A DNA stretch of 64,000 nt. It comes from Casuarius casuarius (lineage: Eukaryota; Chordata; Aves; Casuariiformes; Casuariidae). Where the stretch lies: contig PTFA01000420.1 of NCBI GenBank assembly GCA_003342895.1, positions 330,882 to 394,881 of the forward strand. Direction: 5' to 3'. Shown here piece by piece: positions 61,601 to 64,000 of the stretch; within the stretch, counting starts at the first letter, position 1; each line of letters opens with the position of its first letter. The position numbers and the translations under genes are program-made. The notes below the pieces were generated by a model that did no database searches, was not told the origin of the DNA, and saw only the letters and a program-made list of their open reading frames with translations.

Positions 61601-64000
61601 AGAAAACAACAACAAGACGTGAGAGCCAACCGCACGCGTCTCCCTGCCAGAGCAAGGCNGAGGCAGGCAGGAAGCTGAGAGCTGTGGCTGCACAGAGGCN
61701 GAACTCTTTCTCACCCAAACCATCTTTGGAGGATGATAGGAAGACAATAAAGCCATCACAGCCATCACCAAAACCTTCTCATTAGCAGCATCCTCCCATC
61801 ACCACCAGCTCAAACCAGCTCTCCCATGGCCAGCTTGCTCTGGTTATCAGTGCTATTAAGCAACCGTCCTGTGCCTGCAACTTCTTGCAGCTCTGGCATA
61901 CAAAAGCTCTGGATGCCACCGAGTGCACTTGGCAGCTGCTTGACCTGTGTCTGCTTCTTCCAGAGGATTAGCCTCAGCTGAAGTCGGTGTGGATGGAGAA
62001 AGGCAGATGGAGACCACAGAGGTCTCAGCTGCCAGGGGAAAGGGACATGGGCTGCCCCAGCAACCCATTAATGTGGTTGCTCATAAGCTGCATCCGATCA
62101 TCTGGTGGAGAAGTTCTGCAACATCTCATGTGCTTTGGAGGATGGGCTCAAGGAAACCTCCAGCTTGGCACAGCTCAGCAGGTGACTACGTGGCAGCTGA
62201 CCCACGGTAACTCGCCATGTGCACGCACCAGGCCTGAAGGAAGGAGGGGCAAGAAAGCTCAGGNTGAAGGCAGCAGCCTGGGAAGACTCTTCTGCTTCCT
62301 TGTCCACAACAGGGCTTTGGCATTTTGGCTGGCCCTGATCAACCCGTATGAGAGCAGAGACCCCTTGGAAGGAGAGAGTCAGGACTCCAAGTGATGGAGG
62401 ATCACTGCATCCTGCTCCGACGGAGCATGGTGGCTCCTCCCAATGGGTCACCACATCTGCCCCTCTCCCAGGACAGTGGTGGCACCTCCCTGGCATCTCC
62501 AGTGGCTGGATTTCCTCCTACCCACAGTGGAGAGAGGAGGAAACCAAGTGGCCAGTGTCTGCCAGCTCTGTGGGAATGGTGGCTGGTTTCCCCAACTTTT
62601 CAGCCTCCAAAATCTAGGTAGTTTTGCAAGACTGGGGGAATTATCAGTGTGTGCATCCATGACTTGAGCACATTATAGCAGGATGTAGTACTCCCAGGCC
62701 ACCCCACCTTCTCGGTGTTTGCCCTGAGCCTAAGCTAAACCACCACTCCTGGCTGCATTTACAGTTGAGAAAGGATCCCACTCAGCAGCATAAACATCTA
62801 TCACATGGAGATAAAAAGAGAAAAATCCATATACTTTCAAGCCAAAGTCTCCTAAAGAAACGCCTCCGCTTGGAGCATCAGTCNTTTTTTCTAACCTCAG
62901 CACCTCCCAGCTATGCCAAACTACAGTTTTCACATCTATCGCATTCAGCACTGCTCTGAAATCCCACAGTCCACGCCAGAAAGCCAGTTTGCTCATGATC
63001 CTCCAGTTTGCCACTTCACCCCAAGATCCAGGCACNTGACGTGAGCCCTTGGCTTCATTCACAGACCAGCCAACGAGCTCTCCCTGCCCTGCCAGAAAAC
63101 TAGTACGGTCAAGAAGCCGAAATCTGCTGGAAAAAAAGCCTGTNTGCCTACGAATTATACACTAGTCTNTCCAGTGCCCTGTACAAACTGAAAATCCTAG
63201 CACGCCCTCTGTATTCATCCATCAAAGGCAGAGACCCAGCCGTTCGCACCAAAGCAATGAGTCCCCTCCCCTGCCACCCATGCCACAGCTGGACCACGTC
63301 ACTCCACGTCTCAAGCCAGACATGTAAATTATGCATTTGCTGCAAAGGAAGAATAGACACCATGGGACACATCCACTGAGGGTTAACAGGGACGGAGCGT
63401 GTTACACTGTGTTTTTCAACAGCTCCTAAAGCACGCAGCCATTTGGACACGAGCATCCTTGTAGGTAATGCCAGCCAGACGGGCCATTCACCTTCACTCT
63501 CCTCATCACAGGGGCAGCTCAAGGGCTCAGAGGGTTCCCACAGTGCCTGCAAGGTGGGCTGGAAGGGATTTGGGAAGTGGTTTTCCCATCCCCTGTCCTG
63601 CGACAGGATCAGTCCTCGCTGACTGCTGCTGGCACGCTCAACCAGCCCGTCCCAGGCAAGGCCACAGCAACGGTGGCANTTCCCCAGTAGCAGCTGAGGG
63701 TCTGTCTCATTACTTTGGTGAAANGCAGCTCAGGATGGGTTTTTGGGGGGTATTTTGCTTGATGTGGAGATGCCACATCAGGCGTGAGTTTCCCCTCTTG
63801 AGGCTGCTGGCCTCTANTTCCCCACACACTGCTGGGTGGGGATCGAACATCTTCTCCCCTGAATGCTAGTGCACCCCTCATTAACACACCTTGCAGCATC
63901 GATAGTAGAAGTAATAAACNTTCATTTACCCCGAAGATGAACATAGTGGCTGCATTATTTAAACACCGGATCTCTAGAGCAGAATTTCACCCTTTGTAGT
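52641..64000. other. Distal upstream region: no gene recognised
   Basis: A 12-base G run sits near 60490-60501 next to GC-rich sequence (60540-61150). TMEM183A, the expected next gene from human synteny, was searched for on the - strand by protein motif and not found. Open frames at 62730-63062 and 63148-63552 show no known domain. Confidence 0.55.

Noticed and set aside
62730..63552. Two adjacent - strand open frames near the right end, considered as TMEM183A or a transposable-element protein
   Set aside because: Neither shows TMEM183A motifs or reverse-transcriptase/transposase motifs, and ambiguous bases interrupt them.

Overview
The window is vertebrate nuclear DNA, most likely from a bird or a close archosaur relative. 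Genes are split by GT-AG introns, intergenic space is short, GC content is fairly high, and I see no mammalian-type SINEs or L1s. Two genes are recognisable, arranged tail to tail. On the + strand at the far left are the last two coding exons of myogenin (MYOG, 415-1433) with its 3' UTR. On the - strand is a complete coding region of liprin-alpha-4 (PPFIA4, 39977 down to 3491). Human 1q32.1 has the same neighbour pair, and chicken MYOG lies on a microchromosome as far as I recall. The exact species cannot be read from the sequence.

Layout. 1-1960: MYOG intron 1 (part), exon 2, intron 2, exon 3 and 3' UTR with an AATAAA at 1937. 1961-2225: a very short convergent intergenic gap. 2226-3490: PPFIA4 3' UTR. 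3491-39977: 29 coding exons of PPFIA4, which join in a single frame to give 1,229 residues. Exons 1-12 encode the long N-terminal coiled coil, exons 13-19 the acidic and Ser-rich linker, exons 20-21 SAM1, exons 22-23 a small spacer that includes a 27-nt microexon, exons 24-25 SAM2, exons 26-27 SAM3, and exons 28-29 the tail. Intron 1 is 9.8 kb and contains a CpG-rich patch directly upstream of a possible alternative first coding exon (37175-37246). 39978-64000: non-coding sequence upstream of the PPFIA4 start. It presumably holds 5' UTR exon(s) and the promoter, but none can be placed securely. It contains a CpG-dense patch at 52.4-52.6 kb and one duplicated ~250-bp segment. TMEM183A, the next gene in human, was looked for and not seen.

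The two genes do not act in one pathway. Myogenin is a muscle bHLH transcription factor. Liprin-alpha-4 is a synaptic active-zone and trafficking scaffold. What deserves attention is how the liprin transcript is spliced: a GC-AG intron, a tandem GTNNGT donor whose second site would break the frame, a 20-bp minisatellite that multiplies branch-point-like motifs at the next acceptor, a neural-type microexon with an upstream UGC motif, and the candidate alternative N-terminus. I found no evidence of a previously undescribed multi-gene system. Exon boundaries come from reading splice sites and checking that reading phase is continuous. Comparisons with human proteins are from memory.
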